Numbered from the stretch's first letter, positions 33,080-46,052 are shown. The stretch is 64,000 nucleotides of DNA from Botryotinia globosa (GCA_014898425.1 RCSZ01000011.1:248001-312000), one strand, 5' to 3'. Translations and numbers: made by a program. Notes: generated from the sequence alone by a model not told the origin.

Positions 33080-35053
33080 CGTGATGTTGTGTAAAGCCGA
33101 GGGCAAAAGACTGTATGTAACGAATGGAGGTATGGAATAAGAGTAAACTACTCGAAATACAAGTGCAATGCGTACGATACAAACAGAACGAGAGACTGAG
33201 TGTATGTAGAAATCAAATCAAAAGATGTTGAAACAATCACCAACTCTTCAACTATTTAAAAAAAGACGCAAAACAGAAAGAGAGTGAACAATTTCAAAGT
33301 CCAAAGAAATCAAATCAAAACAAAAGGAAGAGCCAATATCAACCGAAATCAACCCCGATTTTTCCTACAAACCACATCCTACCACCCCAGTTAAGATATC
33401 CATACTTTCCATGGTCGGTCCCCACGTGCAAGTGTAAGGGTTGTGATATGGAATACGAGAAGTTAGGGTGAGCCACCCTGAGCCACCAGTCAGGAACAAG
33501 TCTCCTGAGTCCTGAGTCCTGATGATATCCGGACGGCATCAAGGCGGCGTACGAAGTAGGAACGTTGGTGTGGATGATCATTGATGAGTAAGGTTACATG
33601 CATGTACTCCGTACTCTGTATTGAGGATCTTTAACTAAAAGGGTACACTTGTTCGAACTTCCGCCCAAGGTTACTTACTTGTTAGGTCTTGCACATTTTA
33701 CTACTTTGTACATATACTATGTTACTTTGTATGAATGAATATCCGAGGGGGTAACACCACATGGGAAAGGAACACCGGTGAACGACAATTTCTTTTCCCC
33801 CTCGAGATGGAGATAAATGATGTGAAGCAGATGAAGATATTAATTACAAACATCACAAGACCTCGAGACAGAGCAATACAACGCCCAATAAGAAATTGAC
33901 TTCGCATCGGTCTTGAAATTAAAATTTAAACAAAATAACAATAATATATGTACCAAGCAAGTTAAAGTGACACCCACAATGCCTCCCGAAAAGTCTACCT
34001 AGGTATCATTCATCCGTGGTTTCGATAGCCAAGCCATCAACAAATATCACCAAGTGTAGATCAACGATGCTGCATTAACGCGTCCAGCCGTCCACCTCTC
34101 TCACATCACCCCTCTCAGCCCTCTCTCGCCTCTCTCGCCTCTCTGGACGTCTCTCCTCCACTCAATACCAGGAACAGCGTGTGAATACGAGATTTCCGTC
34201 AAAGCAGCACTCCCACTCCCACTTCTCGTACTGGACGGGTCAAAATAAAGTTAAGATCTAATGAAATGAACTCCTGGATGAAAGACCCTGCCTGTAAAGA
34301 GATTGAAAAGATTCTGCGCCTGCAAACCGGACCGAAGAAATCTGATGCTATCTCTCGACCGTCGACATGTTGTTTGTGTGTTTGTGTGTTTCTGATACCG
34401 GTCATTGTCAGGGATAAACACGAAAGGTGCGACTTTGATGGATCGAGATAATAGTTTGATACCGTATTCAGAAACCATCAGCAACTCCGCACCCTTTTTC
34501 ATCGTGGGCTTGAATGTCTTCGAGTATAAGGCCTAGCATCGCCAATCAATCAATATTCAAAAAAGCTATCTGAATCAAAATTGAACAAACATCCGCGAAA
34601 TCCCAGACAAAAAATGTTCCAAATAAATAAACAAACAAATAAATAAATAAATAAGCAGTGTTTAGCGAAAAGGCTTGACCAACGCCACCATCCCCGGACA
34701 ATTTTAAAATTGCAATGGGAAGGGATGAAAAATGGGAAATGACGGTGTGCTGGTGAGATACCGTTTGGGAGATCTGGGGAAGATGAGATGGTGTGGAAGG
34801 AAAGAGGTAAGGCTTCAAGGGATGAGGAGATTAGATTGTTGGCTGGTGACGCGTGGAAGGTTACATCTTGTCTGTCCTATCATAAGTACCGGCAGACGGA
34901 AGGACTTGTGTCTACGATCGATATCCAATTTGGAACCTTGAGCAACTTCTTCGTGGAAGATCACCTGAGTATCTAGTTATATTTACTACGTCCAAATTGG
35001 GCTTCAGAAAAGATCGAGACTAAAGAACAGGCAAGTATAGCGATTTTATTCCC
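33080..35053. other. Intergenic; short repeats and a TACCTAGGTA palindrome
   Basis: 2 kb without a supported gene. Present are three TCCTGAG units (33500-33521), a TACCTAGGTA palindrome (33996-34005), CTCTCGCCT repeats (about 34124-34145), TGTTTGTG units (about 34370-34392) and an AAAT/AAAC tetranucleotide run (about 34618-34653). The first 200 bp upstream of 33079 should hold the amylase promoter; no TATA box was clear. Confidence 0.4.
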
Positions 35054-36623
35054 TCAGAGCTCAACTTCCAAGTGATTCCTCCCCGTCAAATTCCCCATCA
35101 TCTCTCTGACCTCTATTACTCTTCCTACGACACTTTTCAGTCCTCCCTCCTTGCCCCATACACTCATTAGCAACGCCATCAACAACCCCATCAATACCCC
35201 CAAGATCACACCTCTCCATTCCCCCTTCACAATTCTCTTCCCCCAAAACATTGTTTCATCAACTTTGACTCTTATGACACTATTTCCCAGTCTCTTTTTC
35301 CGTGCACTCTTCAATCCAGGTAGCGCGTCATGTGAGTAACTGTTGTTCAACAATTGGTAATCCTGCATCTCGTTTTTCTCTACTTTTTGACCGGCCCAGT
35401 GGCCGAGAGTTTTGCGATCGGTCCAGGGACCAGAGGATGGATCATCAATTTGAACAGGAAGTGGTGTGAGGAGGGGGACGCCGTAGCCGCAAGAAGTCTG
35501 GACCTGGTGTTCCCGTCAACAATCTTTTCTTTGGGATGTCTCCCATTTGTCTCGAACACTCTATTTCTTGACGTCAAGAGCAGAGTTCTATTGCGCTGAA
35601 TCATAGGATGCTTTCATGAGAATCAAGGGAAGAAGAAAGAAAACATACCTTCCAAACATCCAACAAGATCACAGCTCTCGCACCATCCACATTCGACTTT
35701 CCCATCTTAGCCAATAGAGGTGCAAAGTCGGGTGTATTCCATTCAACTACATGTCCCGTACAGAAAAATCGCATGATGCGGGGAGAGGAGGTGAAAGAGC
35801 AGAACATGATTGTTACGCGACTGTTCTCTTGGAGGAAGTTAGTGGGGAGATGGAAAAGTAGGGAATTAGGTTATTGTGGGAGGAGGAGAGGGTAGAGATC
35901 AAGGGATATGAATGGACGAACCATAGATATGGCTAATCGTCTCGACCCCCGAGCCGGTTGCATCTATACTGTGAGAGTATCAGATCTGTCATCCCAAACT
36001 GGAAGTCCGCGTAGAGCAACAGTGACGATATCAAAGGTGCATGAAATCGACAAATAGCAAAACACCACAATACAGATTTCAGACGGAAAAAGAAGGATAA
36101 TCACACCATGTACTACCAAGAACAATGACCACTCAAGTCGCACGTCATGACAGCGCTCTGGATCTTCATATTTCCCACTTCCCCATCATCAAACCTGAAT
36201 TACCGTCCCATATCTTTCACCGACGACGTCCTTCATCAACACATCACTCCCAAACCCCAACAATATCGCCACAACGCGAAAAAGAAAGATGAAAATGGAA
36301 CACCAACTCACTAAGCACAACTATTCGGTCCCAAAATCTTAAACGTCGCATCGCTAATCAGCATATATCAGTAAACATCATCTCCTTCCTCTTTCCTTTC
36401 CTCTCTACTTTCCAACTCCCTCTTTTCAACATCCACAACTCCCTCTTCCCTTTCCTCCACCACCACCCATGATAAACCAACAAAAAACGAACACTCACGG
36501 CAACCCCTTCGGACTAAGATTAACATGCTTCCCATACGTCGGCGCCGAACCCGTAAAGAAAACCGGTTGAGCCATGGCCCACTCCGCCAATTCTGGAGAG
36601 ATGGATGGGAAGTATTTAACCAT
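35054..36623 (-). CDS. FMN-binding split-barrel (pyridoxamine 5'-phosphate oxidase-like) protein
   Basis: Five exons: 36623-36499, 36353-36312, 35968-35922, 35827-35649 and 35503-35054. All junctions are in phase and the protein has 280 residues. Introns 1-4 start GTGAGT, GTGAGT, GTTCGT and GTATGT and end TTAG, CACAG, CCAAG and ACCAG. Intron 2 is unusually long at 343 bp. The N terminus (VKYFPSISPELAEWA, FFTGSAP, HVNLSPKG) and CAYIDATGSGVET followed by RVTIMFCSF are hallmarks of the fungal Putative_PNPOx family (relatives of yeast YLR456W/YPR172W). The members bind FMN in a split barrel and their substrate is mostly unknown. The C terminus carries a hydrophobic helix (RGVILGVLMGLLMALLMSVWG), suggesting a membrane anchor. 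True pyridoxal-phosphate synthesis is unlikely for this branch. Confidence 0.85.
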
Positions 36624-37488
36624 TTTTCTTGATTGTGACTTCTATTTTCTTTAGTCCTTTATTTTTCAAAACCGAAGCACTGAGGAAGAATGTCAAAAAC
36701 AATTGAGTAAATGAAAATTCGAGAGTTCCGGTCAGATGGATGAGGAATTTATACGTACATGTAGATATGTAAGTAGGGTGAGTGATGTATACGATTGATT
36801 GATTCCCTCAGAAAGATAATGCAATCTTACAAGTGCACGCACAAGAGAAAGTCAGATTCGAACAAAAGAATTTCCAACAATACAATTGATGTCGAACAAA
36901 AGACTCATCTATCCATCCATCCATCAACCTGAGTCACAGAGTAAGAACGACGCGGTTGTGCGGGGTAGGTAGGTATTAGCACCACGCATAGACACATCAA
37001 AAGTCCCCGAATTTCTTGGATACTCAATTGGAGGCCTTTTGCTTTTACATGCTTGGCGGTGAACTGATCCATTCCTGTAATTTCACATGTTTTCCACAAG
37101 CTGTGACTTTGAAATTTTCAAAATGCAACGACTCGAATTCGTATCATCTTATATGCTTATGCTACGCTTCATATACCATGCCATGTATTTCTTGAACCAT
37201 CTCTCATCAACTCATCACTCATAAGGTCTAAGATCCATAGATACCTTTCATTCCACACCTATTCCGCGTCAAATAGCCAGATCAGGCCGAGCCAAACCCA
37301 TCATCTCGATTTAGATTAGAAAAACAAAAAACAGAAACCAGATTCAACTAATGTTGTACAGGGGTAATGTGACCAAACAGACGCCTTCATAAAATGCCGA
37401 CCTTTAAAAAACAAACGCCTAAGTGGATATCCAGTATACATCTCCTGAATTTGGAGAATGTATCGACAGTAAAGAACGCGTGGTATAA
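36624..37488. other. Intergenic between PNPOx-like gene and ppg1
   Basis: Holds the promoter of the PNPOx-like gene and the 3' flank of ppg1. CCATCCATCCATC and GTAGGTAGGTA short repeats are at about 36910-36975. No gene was seen. Confidence 0.45.
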
Positions 37489-38869
37489 TCAGAGGAAGTA
37501 ATCTCCAGCACCTCTCCGACCAGCTGGGACTGCACGTTGATCTTCTGGTACGGCACTGAAAATGCTGAATTTAGGATTGAGATCTTCTCCAACGTTCATA
37601 ATCGAAGCGACGTTGCCACATCGGTAACAGTAGTTGGGAGCTGACCAGACAGTAACGACAGATTTTTGTGCGAAATGATACTGAAAAATGTTAGCATATC
37701 TCTGTTCTCATCTTAGCAGGTAAGACAGCATACCTTGTATCCTTCGTTGACAAGTTGATGAGCACGAGCAATAAGCTTCAAACCATTGACATGATTGAAT
37801 TCATTGGCAACCTTGTCTCCAAATAGCCATCCAGCCCCGCGCGGAGAAACAGCCCAAGTATCAACATCCTCAGGGTCACTCCATACCAAATCACAGAAAG
37901 CACCCTCATGAGGAATTTCTTGAGCACGTGCAACAACTCTGATTTGATCAACAGTGCGAATTTCTGGACTCAAACCACCGTGAACGCAAAGAACTTCTCC
38001 ATCAACAACTGCTGCAAGCACAAGGAAGTCGAAAACCTGACAACAAGATTTCCAAACCGAAGCATTGCCGTATTTTTGTTGACATTCTTCGTAGAACCCA
38101 TATACTTGCGTGATTTGACGAGATTCGTGATTTCCGCGAACGAGAGTAATCTTATCAGGATATCTAACATTGTTAGAATGGGTCAGACTAAATGAAGTGA
38201 TTCACTTACGTAGCTTTCAAGCACATAAGTAATGTGAAAGTTTCCAGACTGAAATATCCTCTATCGACGAAATCACCCAAGAAGATAAAATTTTGGTTCC
38301 CATTTCCAGAGACTTGATTATTGTTGACATTAATCCCGGAATCTGCTCCGGAACTTGTACTGCGATTTGATCCACCTGCAGTGCGTGGTCGTCCTCTAGG
38401 TTCATCATCGTCATCATCATCTCCTCCACTTGCGCTTTCCACGCCACTGTCACTACTTCGTATCTTCTTCTTCAATTTTGGATCTGTAATCTCAGTAGGT
38501 GGTTCGAGCGCATCCGTGTTGATCACGGTGGTGGGGGCTTGAACATTTGTCTCGCCCGGCATACCACCAGCGATACGGAAGAGTTCGAGTAAATCGTAAA
38601 ATTGTCCATGGATATCACCACAAATGGTAACAGGGGTTGCGACAGGTTGTATATTTGACTCTGTCGAGGGAGGGATCAGTACGAGAAGATACAAAGTGAT
38701 GATTTAGAAGGGTATTACCTTCCATTAAGCACTCCTTTACCATCTCACAAAGTTGTTTCATTGCCCACTCTGGTAGATAATGACATTGTTTCGCCTCTGC
38801 TAACCACTCCTCCAGACCGGAACGAGGTCCCAATTTCGCAGCTCCAGGGCGGGGTACCGTAGGACTCAT
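37489..38869 (-). CDS. ppg1: Serine/threonine phosphatase PP2A-like Ppg1 with acidic insert
   Basis: Four exons: 38869-38719, 38660-38210, 38163-37734 and 37680-37489, in phase, 407 residues. All PPP-family signatures are present in order: GDIHGQ (65-70), GDFVDRG (179-185), [19 protein letters not shown] and [11 protein letters not shown]. The tail ends DYFL, as in PP2A/PP4/Ppg1. Between the first and second metal-binding motifs, where PP2A enzymes have only a short loop, there is an extra stretch of about 86 residues (about 88-173). It is rich in Ser, Gly, Asn and Asp, with a run of six Asp. Yeast Ppg1 acts with a STRIPAK-like Far complex and opposes mitophagy; the role here is inferred from orthology. 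The ATG at 38869 was chosen because it directly precedes the conserved LEEWL region. It is transcribed away from upf3, about 0.75 kb away. Confidence 0.92.
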
Positions 38870-39624
38870 GTTGTGTATTCTGATAAGGTTATGGCGAAGT
38901 CTTGAGCTTCCTTTTGGATGGGTGAACAATTAGGATCAAATTATGACTGAAAATCTCTCGACTCTAGGAGAGTTGAGTCCGTTCCTGAATCCTCCTTGAG
39001 TTCTGCCGGGGTTTCTAAAATCGTCTCGAGGTTGCAGGTATATCTTGTTGGTACGGATGCTTTTTCAACAATTCTCACTCTGGAATTGTCGCAATTGGTT
39101 TGTTGAATGCCCTCTTGAAAGTTGATATTGGCTTTCTGGGAGTTGTCGTAATCGTCTTAATGTGATTGCTCGTAATCCTCCTGATAGAATACCTCTTCAA
39201 CTGCCTCATCTGAGAGTGTACTTGGAATCATGCTGCGCTATGCCCGATATCGTATTATAACCGAAGAAGTTGACATAGATTATGTGAGTGGTGACCGTAT
39301 TCTCGGTGGTTAGGCTTTCCGACCCGAGGGCATTCCCTTAGAAGTGATGCCCCACGTTTTTAACCTTATCAGCAATCACATATTCGAGTATACTAATGCT
39401 ATTGCCTACTTGCACAAACATAATATAAGCCAGTTGGTGATTTCTCCAACTGATGGGCGTCGCAACTCTTTACATCAATGTGCTTTTCATGAATCTGAGA
39501 GCCCGTACAGATTAGAGAACGTGAACATCAATTGTTCGGACCCACAGGCCCCAGATCATTCGGCGCAATAGTCTCATAGAAAGTCGACCTCAAAGTTTCA
39601 TCCGTTATACAACTACCATCCAGA
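38870..39624. promoter_or_regulatory. Divergent promoter region ppg1 / upf3
   Basis: 755 bp between two start codons that point away from each other, so it must hold both promoters. There is no TATA box or clear operator. A 75-codon frame at 39344-39571 has no motif and is probably leader sequence. Confidence 0.5.
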
Positions 39625-41552
39625 ATGGCTACCACAGCAGGATCCCGCAATAACACCAATGGTGTTCTTTCTGTTACGACTACTCAGACATCGGGGAATG
39701 CATCCAAACAATCTGCTAGCAAGCCAGCAAGTTCCAAAACGAAACTCATTGTGCGCAGACTGGCTCCCGGATTGACTGAGTCTGAATTCTGCTCATTACT
39801 CGGTGACGAATGGAAGGTAGGGCAAGGGAAGGTTGATTGGTTTCAATACAAACCAGGAAAAGATTCTAAAGAGTATGTTCTTCCGCGAAGAATGCGCCGA
39901 CATTACTTACAAATATATACAGCCCTTCCAAACCATCCCGCCCCTCTCGAGCATATCTTCACTTGATCAATAGTGACCATCTTTTGCCATTCTCCGACGT
40001 CGTGCGAAAATCCAGTTTTGAAGATGCAAAAAATACATACACAAATCCTTGTCTTATTGGACCACCCACTGTAGAATTTGCGCCATACAGCAGAGTCCCT
40101 GCAGGTCTCAAACGTCGTACAGATGCCCGGGCTGGAACAATCGATCAAGATCCAGAATTCATGGCATTTTTGGAAGGTTTGGCCAATCCAGTTACTACAA
40201 AAGAAGTTGGCGCAGAGGGCGAAGATCCCCCCACGGGCAAGGCCGAGAAAGTCACAGTGACTCCTTTGGTTCAATTCTTGAAAGACAAGAAGGCCAATAA
40301 GACGAAGGAATCGGCAGCCAAAGCAGCCAAGAAGCAGGAAACATCAAAGTCCAAGACGAGTGAAGGATCGAATTCTACAGGTGATGGGAAGAAGTCCAAC
40401 AAGGATTCCAAATCCGACAAAGTTGCGGCCACACAAGAAGCTGTCAAGATTTTGAATAGGGAAACTGGCAAGAGAACAGCAGCTGCATCATCCTCATCGG
40501 CAGCCTCCGCATCTTCTCAATCTAGTACTGAAAAGAATGTACCTAAGCTTGATACTTCTAAAATTCCTGCAAATGAAAGACAAGCCGTTGTCGCTGCTCA
40601 CGTTCGTATGCTTCGACGTGATCTCGGACTCAATCCTTCGCAGGCGCATCGTCGTATCAAACGCGATACAGCTAGTGCAGTAAAGACGGAGTCTACTGAA
40701 AAGCCCACCACAAATTCTAACAACAACGCATCTTCCCCAGCTACTCCTACAACACCTACAGGTCCAAAAGTTCCTCCCGCTCAGCCTAGCGCTCAAGCTG
40801 GTAGCCGAAGATCTAGGAGAGGTAACCAAAATCACAATACCGAATCGTCTACCAATAAGCCATCAACTACCACTACTTCTGCCCCAACCACACCTATGGT
40901 TTTGCTAAGAAAGCCCAATAATCAAAGACCCCAGCAACGGCCAAGTACCGCCACTTCTCAGCCTTCATCTACTCCGCAAGTTCAATCCAAGCCAACTCCA
41001 AAAGTTACTCCAGCTACTTCAGCTACGGTACCATCTCAACAGGCTACTTCAAACCGAGGGTCAAAAGCTCAGGTGGATGTTTCATCCAAAATTTCCCGAC
41101 AAGCTTTCATCAAACATGCCAATCCGTCTCAAGGTGTGACCGAAGCATTGCTAAAAGAAGCGTTAGAGAAGTTTGGCAAAGTCTCTATGGTTGAGATAGA
41201 CAAAAAGAAAGGCTTTGCATATGCCGATTTTGAAGATGCAGAAGGTTTAAAGAAGGCAATGGCTGCGAATCCAGTTTCCGTAGCTCAAGGCACCGTTCAC
41301 GTTATGCCTCGAAAGGGGAATACCGCAAATCCTGTACCACGTGCTGGTCCGGCCCCAAGAGCACCTGCTCCGTCACCTGCTAATCCCGCTCCGCGTGGCG
41401 GTAGAGGTGGAACTATGGGTAGGAGGGGTGGTAGAAACGGAGGCGGAAGAGCTCGCGTGGACATTCCAGTCGCAGACTCTTCAAAATCTTCTTCAGCCGC
41501 GGATTCTTCGAAATCAACCCCAGTCACGCCTGCAGGATCAACTCCCAAGTGA
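39625..41552 (+). CDS. upf3: Nonsense-mediated mRNA decay factor Upf3 (Smg4/UPF3 domain) with second RRM and RGG tail
   Basis: Two exons, 39625-39872 and 39923-41552 (50-bp intron, donor GTATGT, acceptor ATACAG), 625 residues. The Smg4/UPF3 domain lies at about 38-180: TKLIVRRLAPGLTESEF is strand 1/RNP-like, then WFQYKPGKDSKD across the intron, AYLHLINSDHL, and VEFAPYSRVP. A Lys/Ser-rich linker and a Pro/Thr/Ser-rich disordered region follow. A second RRM-like fold lies at about 468-545 (QAFIKHANPSQGVTEALLKE, then KGFAYADFEDAEGLKKAM). A Gly/Arg-rich RGG patch is at about 572-595, and the tail has repeated SSKS. Upf3 bridges Upf2 and premature-termination mRNPs and shuttles between nucleus and cytoplasm. 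The C-terminal RRM and RGG would add RNA binding; the RRM in this position is also seen in other filamentous fungi as far as I recall. Confidence 0.9.
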
Positions 41553-43529
41553 AAATCACCTTATTCAGAATGATGGTTCAACAAATTTTTGAAGAGTAGT
41601 TAGCAATGGTTCGCTAATCTATGGAAAACATAAGCCACCGTCGGAAACACGAGACTTTCATGCATCACTGAAAGTATCTATCAATGTACCTCAGGGTTGT
41701 AAAAGCCCACGGATAACATTTATAACAGCACCTAGGTTTATTCTCAGCTTGTCCAATTTTGGTCTGAAGCTCCAAGGAATGGGATTATGTGTAGAAGAAG
41801 CATAATTAACGAGCATGCGCGCAGGGCCATACGGGATGGCGAGAGGGGAGAGCTGGGAAGTATTGATTCCGCGGCGGTAGGAGGGTTTGACATTAATTCG
41901 AACACACGACTCCCCAAATAGGGTAACGTGTCTGATCTAGTATTACGTAGCAAAATCTTGAGATCACTCATTGATCCTTTTCTTATGGATGCATTCATTG
42001 ATATACTTAACTCTTATGCTCAACAAAGCGAACCGTGTCGTCTGAAGTGGCTACCGGCCAATGTATAACCTGCTCTTATCTGCTCGGTGTCATTGCCTGA
42101 ACTTCTCACACTCCTTCCCGCTCTCAGTTCCCAATCCCGGAGCTGGCACGTTCGTATTCTACGCGAAGTTTTTCTTCTATATGATTCAATTACCTCTAGC
42201 TTCTTTCTGTAGGTTGACAAATAAGTGGAAAACGTTCGCATCGATGATCATGTGGCCCGGCCCAAAATTGTAGGATGGTGCAAAGTTTTGTGCTGGTTAT
42301 GGTATGTAGACTCCGAGGGTGCTCGATTATCTGATTTTTAAGTTTTGTCTTTGTCATTTGGTTATATTTTTGTTGTCATTGGTATCCGTATTGCCGTTTC
42401 CCCCCATACTGTCGTCTGGTGTCTTTGAATAACACTAAGCAAAGTTTCTACTGGGACCAAGAAGTGGCAAAACTACTGTCCTCATGTTGTTACAGGGAAA
42501 CGTAAATTGTTAGCCACAGTCCACATTCGTAGATCATATGTCTGACTTTGGAAGTGTTTGCATCTGGATTGAGGATCTCATGAACCTTTTAAGGGAAGCA
42601 TATGGAAAACAAGATTGTTCACAGTTTGGAGTTGGTACTGAATCATCTTGTGCTGAATTGCTTGTGATGAGGGCTGAGGTCTGCATTGGACCTTGGGTTG
42701 TTTTGTGGATGCGGTTTGGAAAAGATGGAGTGAGGTGAATTGGATCTGGTTTTGGGAGTAAGCAGTGTTTTGAGTAGGTTCCGCAGGTATATAAGGGTTG
42801 TGTGATTGTGGTATGAGAGCTACAACAAATCACACAGATCCCTCGAAAGATCACCGTATGGGCATTGCAGAGTTTATTGTTCTTTCGGCCAGAACTATCC
42901 TCTGTGCTTCTGCTTAACAATCTGTATCCGATCAGTATCAGGATCTTTCTTGGAAGGTAGATAATTCTGTGATGCTGTTGACGGTTCAAGTTTATCGTCA
43001 TTTCTTGTGAGACCACATTGACGATGAGTTATTGCCATTCCTTCTTACTTATTGTATCATCTGGCCTCGGCACATTTATATTTATCCTAAGAAAGCGAAT
43101 ATTTTGAACGTCTCTCGAGGGAAGTTGATCTAGCTTCGACGCTACGACATTGGTTCTACATGTGCTTGGAAGGCGAGTCTTTCATGACCACTTGATCAGT
43201 TCTGAGGGTAGAAGATCTGGCTTATAAATACAGAATAATAGAAGTTATCCATACTCCAGCTTCAGGAGGATGTCTTGACTAGGTAGGAAGTGAATCATTC
43301 GTAAAGACTTTAAAATGTAGTGTGACTTGAGTTATTTATTCACCACAGTCCTATGCAGGGTCTTCTTAAACCATCTCTACGGATTGGAAAGTACATCATC
43401 CGGGTGCTATATAAAGACTCTGCATTCAGAGGTGGAATGAAGTATATGTTTGAAAGAGTGGATCAAATCCCCGCCAGACGCGGTTTGCAATCGGCCGTTA
43501 CACCAGTTATTTGATTTGACATGAAATAT
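41553..43529. other. Gene-poor stretch
   Basis: No supported gene. The frames on both strands (for example 42534-43016 minus) lack ATG context or motifs. TATATAA boxes near 42788 and 43408 are not followed by a long ORF. Confidence 0.4.
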
Positions 43530-43808
43530 TTAATCCTGATACTTGCCTTTTTCAACTGATATATCGTCTTCAATCACTGGAATTTTGTATTTTTCACTGT
43601 CAGATAGATTACTGTCGCCAGATTTTGAATTTCCTAACTCTAAATCGACAATATCAAGGCTGGCAGACGAGAGACAGTAAGAGCCAATTTCTCCTACGAA
43701 TTTACATATGAGTCTGCGGTGTCCCAGAGGAAACCACTCGGTCTGGTCGTGGAGACTTCTTGCCTTGAAAACACTAAACACCACTACCTTCTCTCGGCTC
43801 TGCATCAT
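43530..43808 (-). CDS. Small hypothetical protein (92 residues)
   Basis: An ATG-started frame with mixed, coding-like composition (EKVVVFSVFKARSLHDQTEWFP, with an acidic C-terminal half). No domain, signal peptide or paralog in the window. It is isolated in gene-poor DNA, so chance is possible. Confidence 0.25.
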   Translation of the reverse strand: MMQSREKVVVFSVFKARSLHDQTEWFPLGHRRLICKFVGEIGSYCLSSASLDIVDLELGNSKSGDSNLSDSEKYKIPVIEDDISVEKGKYQD

Positions 43809-46052
43809 TCAAGCCCCTCGGAGCAATCCTTTTATACTTCTGGTACTCTCAAATACTCGACGTGTGGAGGATAGTTTGTACTAGTTTTCGGGGCCAGAAA
43901 TTCACTGTAGTCACATAGATAAAGAGAATCATGTGCATATTCATGAGCGACCAGATCGAGTATCGAGGTCAAAGAGGGTAGCTCTACTCTGGTTATCTGC
44001 TCATTGTTGCCGAGGCCTCCCTCCCCCCCCCCTAAAAAAAATAGATGGGATGATGCGGACTGATAGTGAACTCTCCCATCACTATAATGAGGTAAGACGT
44101 TAGCTGTCTATGCTGAGAGAGGGGAGTTGAGAGTGCCTAGAAACCAGCGCGGGAAATCGGTTTCTTATTTGATGTGATTATTTGAAGATCAGTTAAGCGG
44201 TGGTTCCTCTTCGAACAGACAACAAGTTTGTGGGAATTTGCTTCTTATGAGAACTGTAATCAATGACGTTACTAACAGGTTCTCTTCCATGACGTATTCA
44301 AGTCAGTCAATCATTATGCATAATAAATGATACATTCTAAATTTCGTGTGATAACGACTGTGATGAGCTGTTGACCTCATCTCCAGTCGGTCTGGAAATT
44401 CAACTTTATTCATTGAGCAAGTGTGCCTTTTCGAAGGGCATCATTAGGTACTGTTTTACCTCAACACTTCAGGATCTTTCTTGTCGACTAGTCAAGATCA
44501 TTCTCAGCACGTCCACAGTTCCTGAATTCTCTCAAATTGGAAAATGACAGCACGACGACTGAGGTTCTGACAATCCAGCACCTCGCTAGCTAGTACAGTC
44601 CCCTGATGCTCACATCATCGCCGTAGAATATTCCTTGATATATAATGATAATACTATAGTTTTTGAAGAATTCAGAGTTCACCAAATTTTTATATGAGAG
44701 ATTCATCGTCACAATAACGATGCCTTCATACATTCCACAATCACCTTTCATCGTGTCCGTTATTCTACTCGCCACATTTGTCTACTTCATTTTACAATTC
44801 TGTGGCATTCTTATAAGATTTGGTTGGCCAATATGCGATCTGGGTGAAGAAATGGCAGAGCTTGATTGTGTTTGAACCCGTCGTTTCAGCCATTCAAGAA
44901 TGAGAAGAGTTCTCGTGGGACCATGAACATCGAATTTTTGAATTGGAATTTCATTGCGAGTACAAAGCCATGCAGGTTCGGCCGATAGTCAGTTAATTTA
45001 ATGGAGAAACCAAAAACCCAATCTACTGATTGGAAAGTCAATACCTAGTAAGGACTTCACAACCTTGCGAATACCCAATAACTCATCAATAATCCTAGAT
45101 CCAAATCAAAATGTTCTCTTTGCTCAACTAGAACGAGACCACAATTTCTTAATCTATGGCCCCTAAACATCAAGAGAGATCAACGTCTACTTACGAAGAC
45201 GACATTGGTGTGGGCATGGGATAGGCTCTTAACCCCCCCCCCCCCCCCCCCCCCCCCCAAGAAACCAGAGTGGTCATTTTTTAAGGAGATCGCATACATA
45301 TCCATCAGATTGTATTTCTGAAAAAGTGTGAGTTCCAGCAGATTGTTTTGTGATTGAAGTTGACTTGACGTTCAATGGCCACGAATTTGGAGTCTAGCTT
45401 ATGTCATCGATTACTTAAGCTTCAGACATTTCCCAGACCAATGCAGAGATATAATCAACACCTGTATTGCTTGATTTTTCTGCATCATCCTTGAGAGAAT
45501 CCAGGGAGTCTTCGAGTTCATGTCGAAAGATGGCCGTTTGTGTTATATCTGCAAATCAAGCTTTCGCGAAATGTGTTGTGCCAGCAGAAATCTTTAGTGA
45601 CTCCGTGGGCATGTTCAAAATGATTACTCTTCGGCTACAAAGATCGAATCAGACCGCCATAGTAATCCCATCGTCGGCATAGATAGACGTATGGACGTTG
45701 ATGAACTTTTATATCATTTCATTCGAAACAAAACCACGGACCTCGGTATGACAAGAAAAGACCCGCTTTCGAGCCGGCGATACGTACGTATCGGGAGTTT
45801 CACCAAACTGGGGCAAACCCGTTGCTCAACAAATTCGCAATTCTTCAACATGAGGATCCCCTGAGCAAGACTGCCGCGTTGGCAGTCTTGGTTGGACTGG
45901 TTCTGAAAAGTTTTTTCGCACATTTGCCCAGTCGGCGGATTCGCGGGATGATGTTAACTTTTAGTGAAAGATTTATCATCCAGCAAATTTCACCTTCTTC
46001 CATTTCTTTTCTTCGTTCAAATCTTTGTGATATATTAGAAATTTCAATCGCG
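43809..46052. other. Gene-poor stretch with homopolymer tracts
   Basis: Contains a C10/A8 junction near 44023-44041 and a pure C26 tract (listed separately). A short plus-strand frame (about 44719-44875) would give a 51-residue peptide with one hydrophobic segment, but has no support beyond that. Confidence 0.4.
45233..45258. repeat. Poly(C) tract, 26 bp
   Basis: Twenty-six uninterrupted C residues on the plus strand. They can form an i-motif, or a G-quadruplex on the other strand. The length is likely polymorphic and prone to assembly error. Confidence 0.9.
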
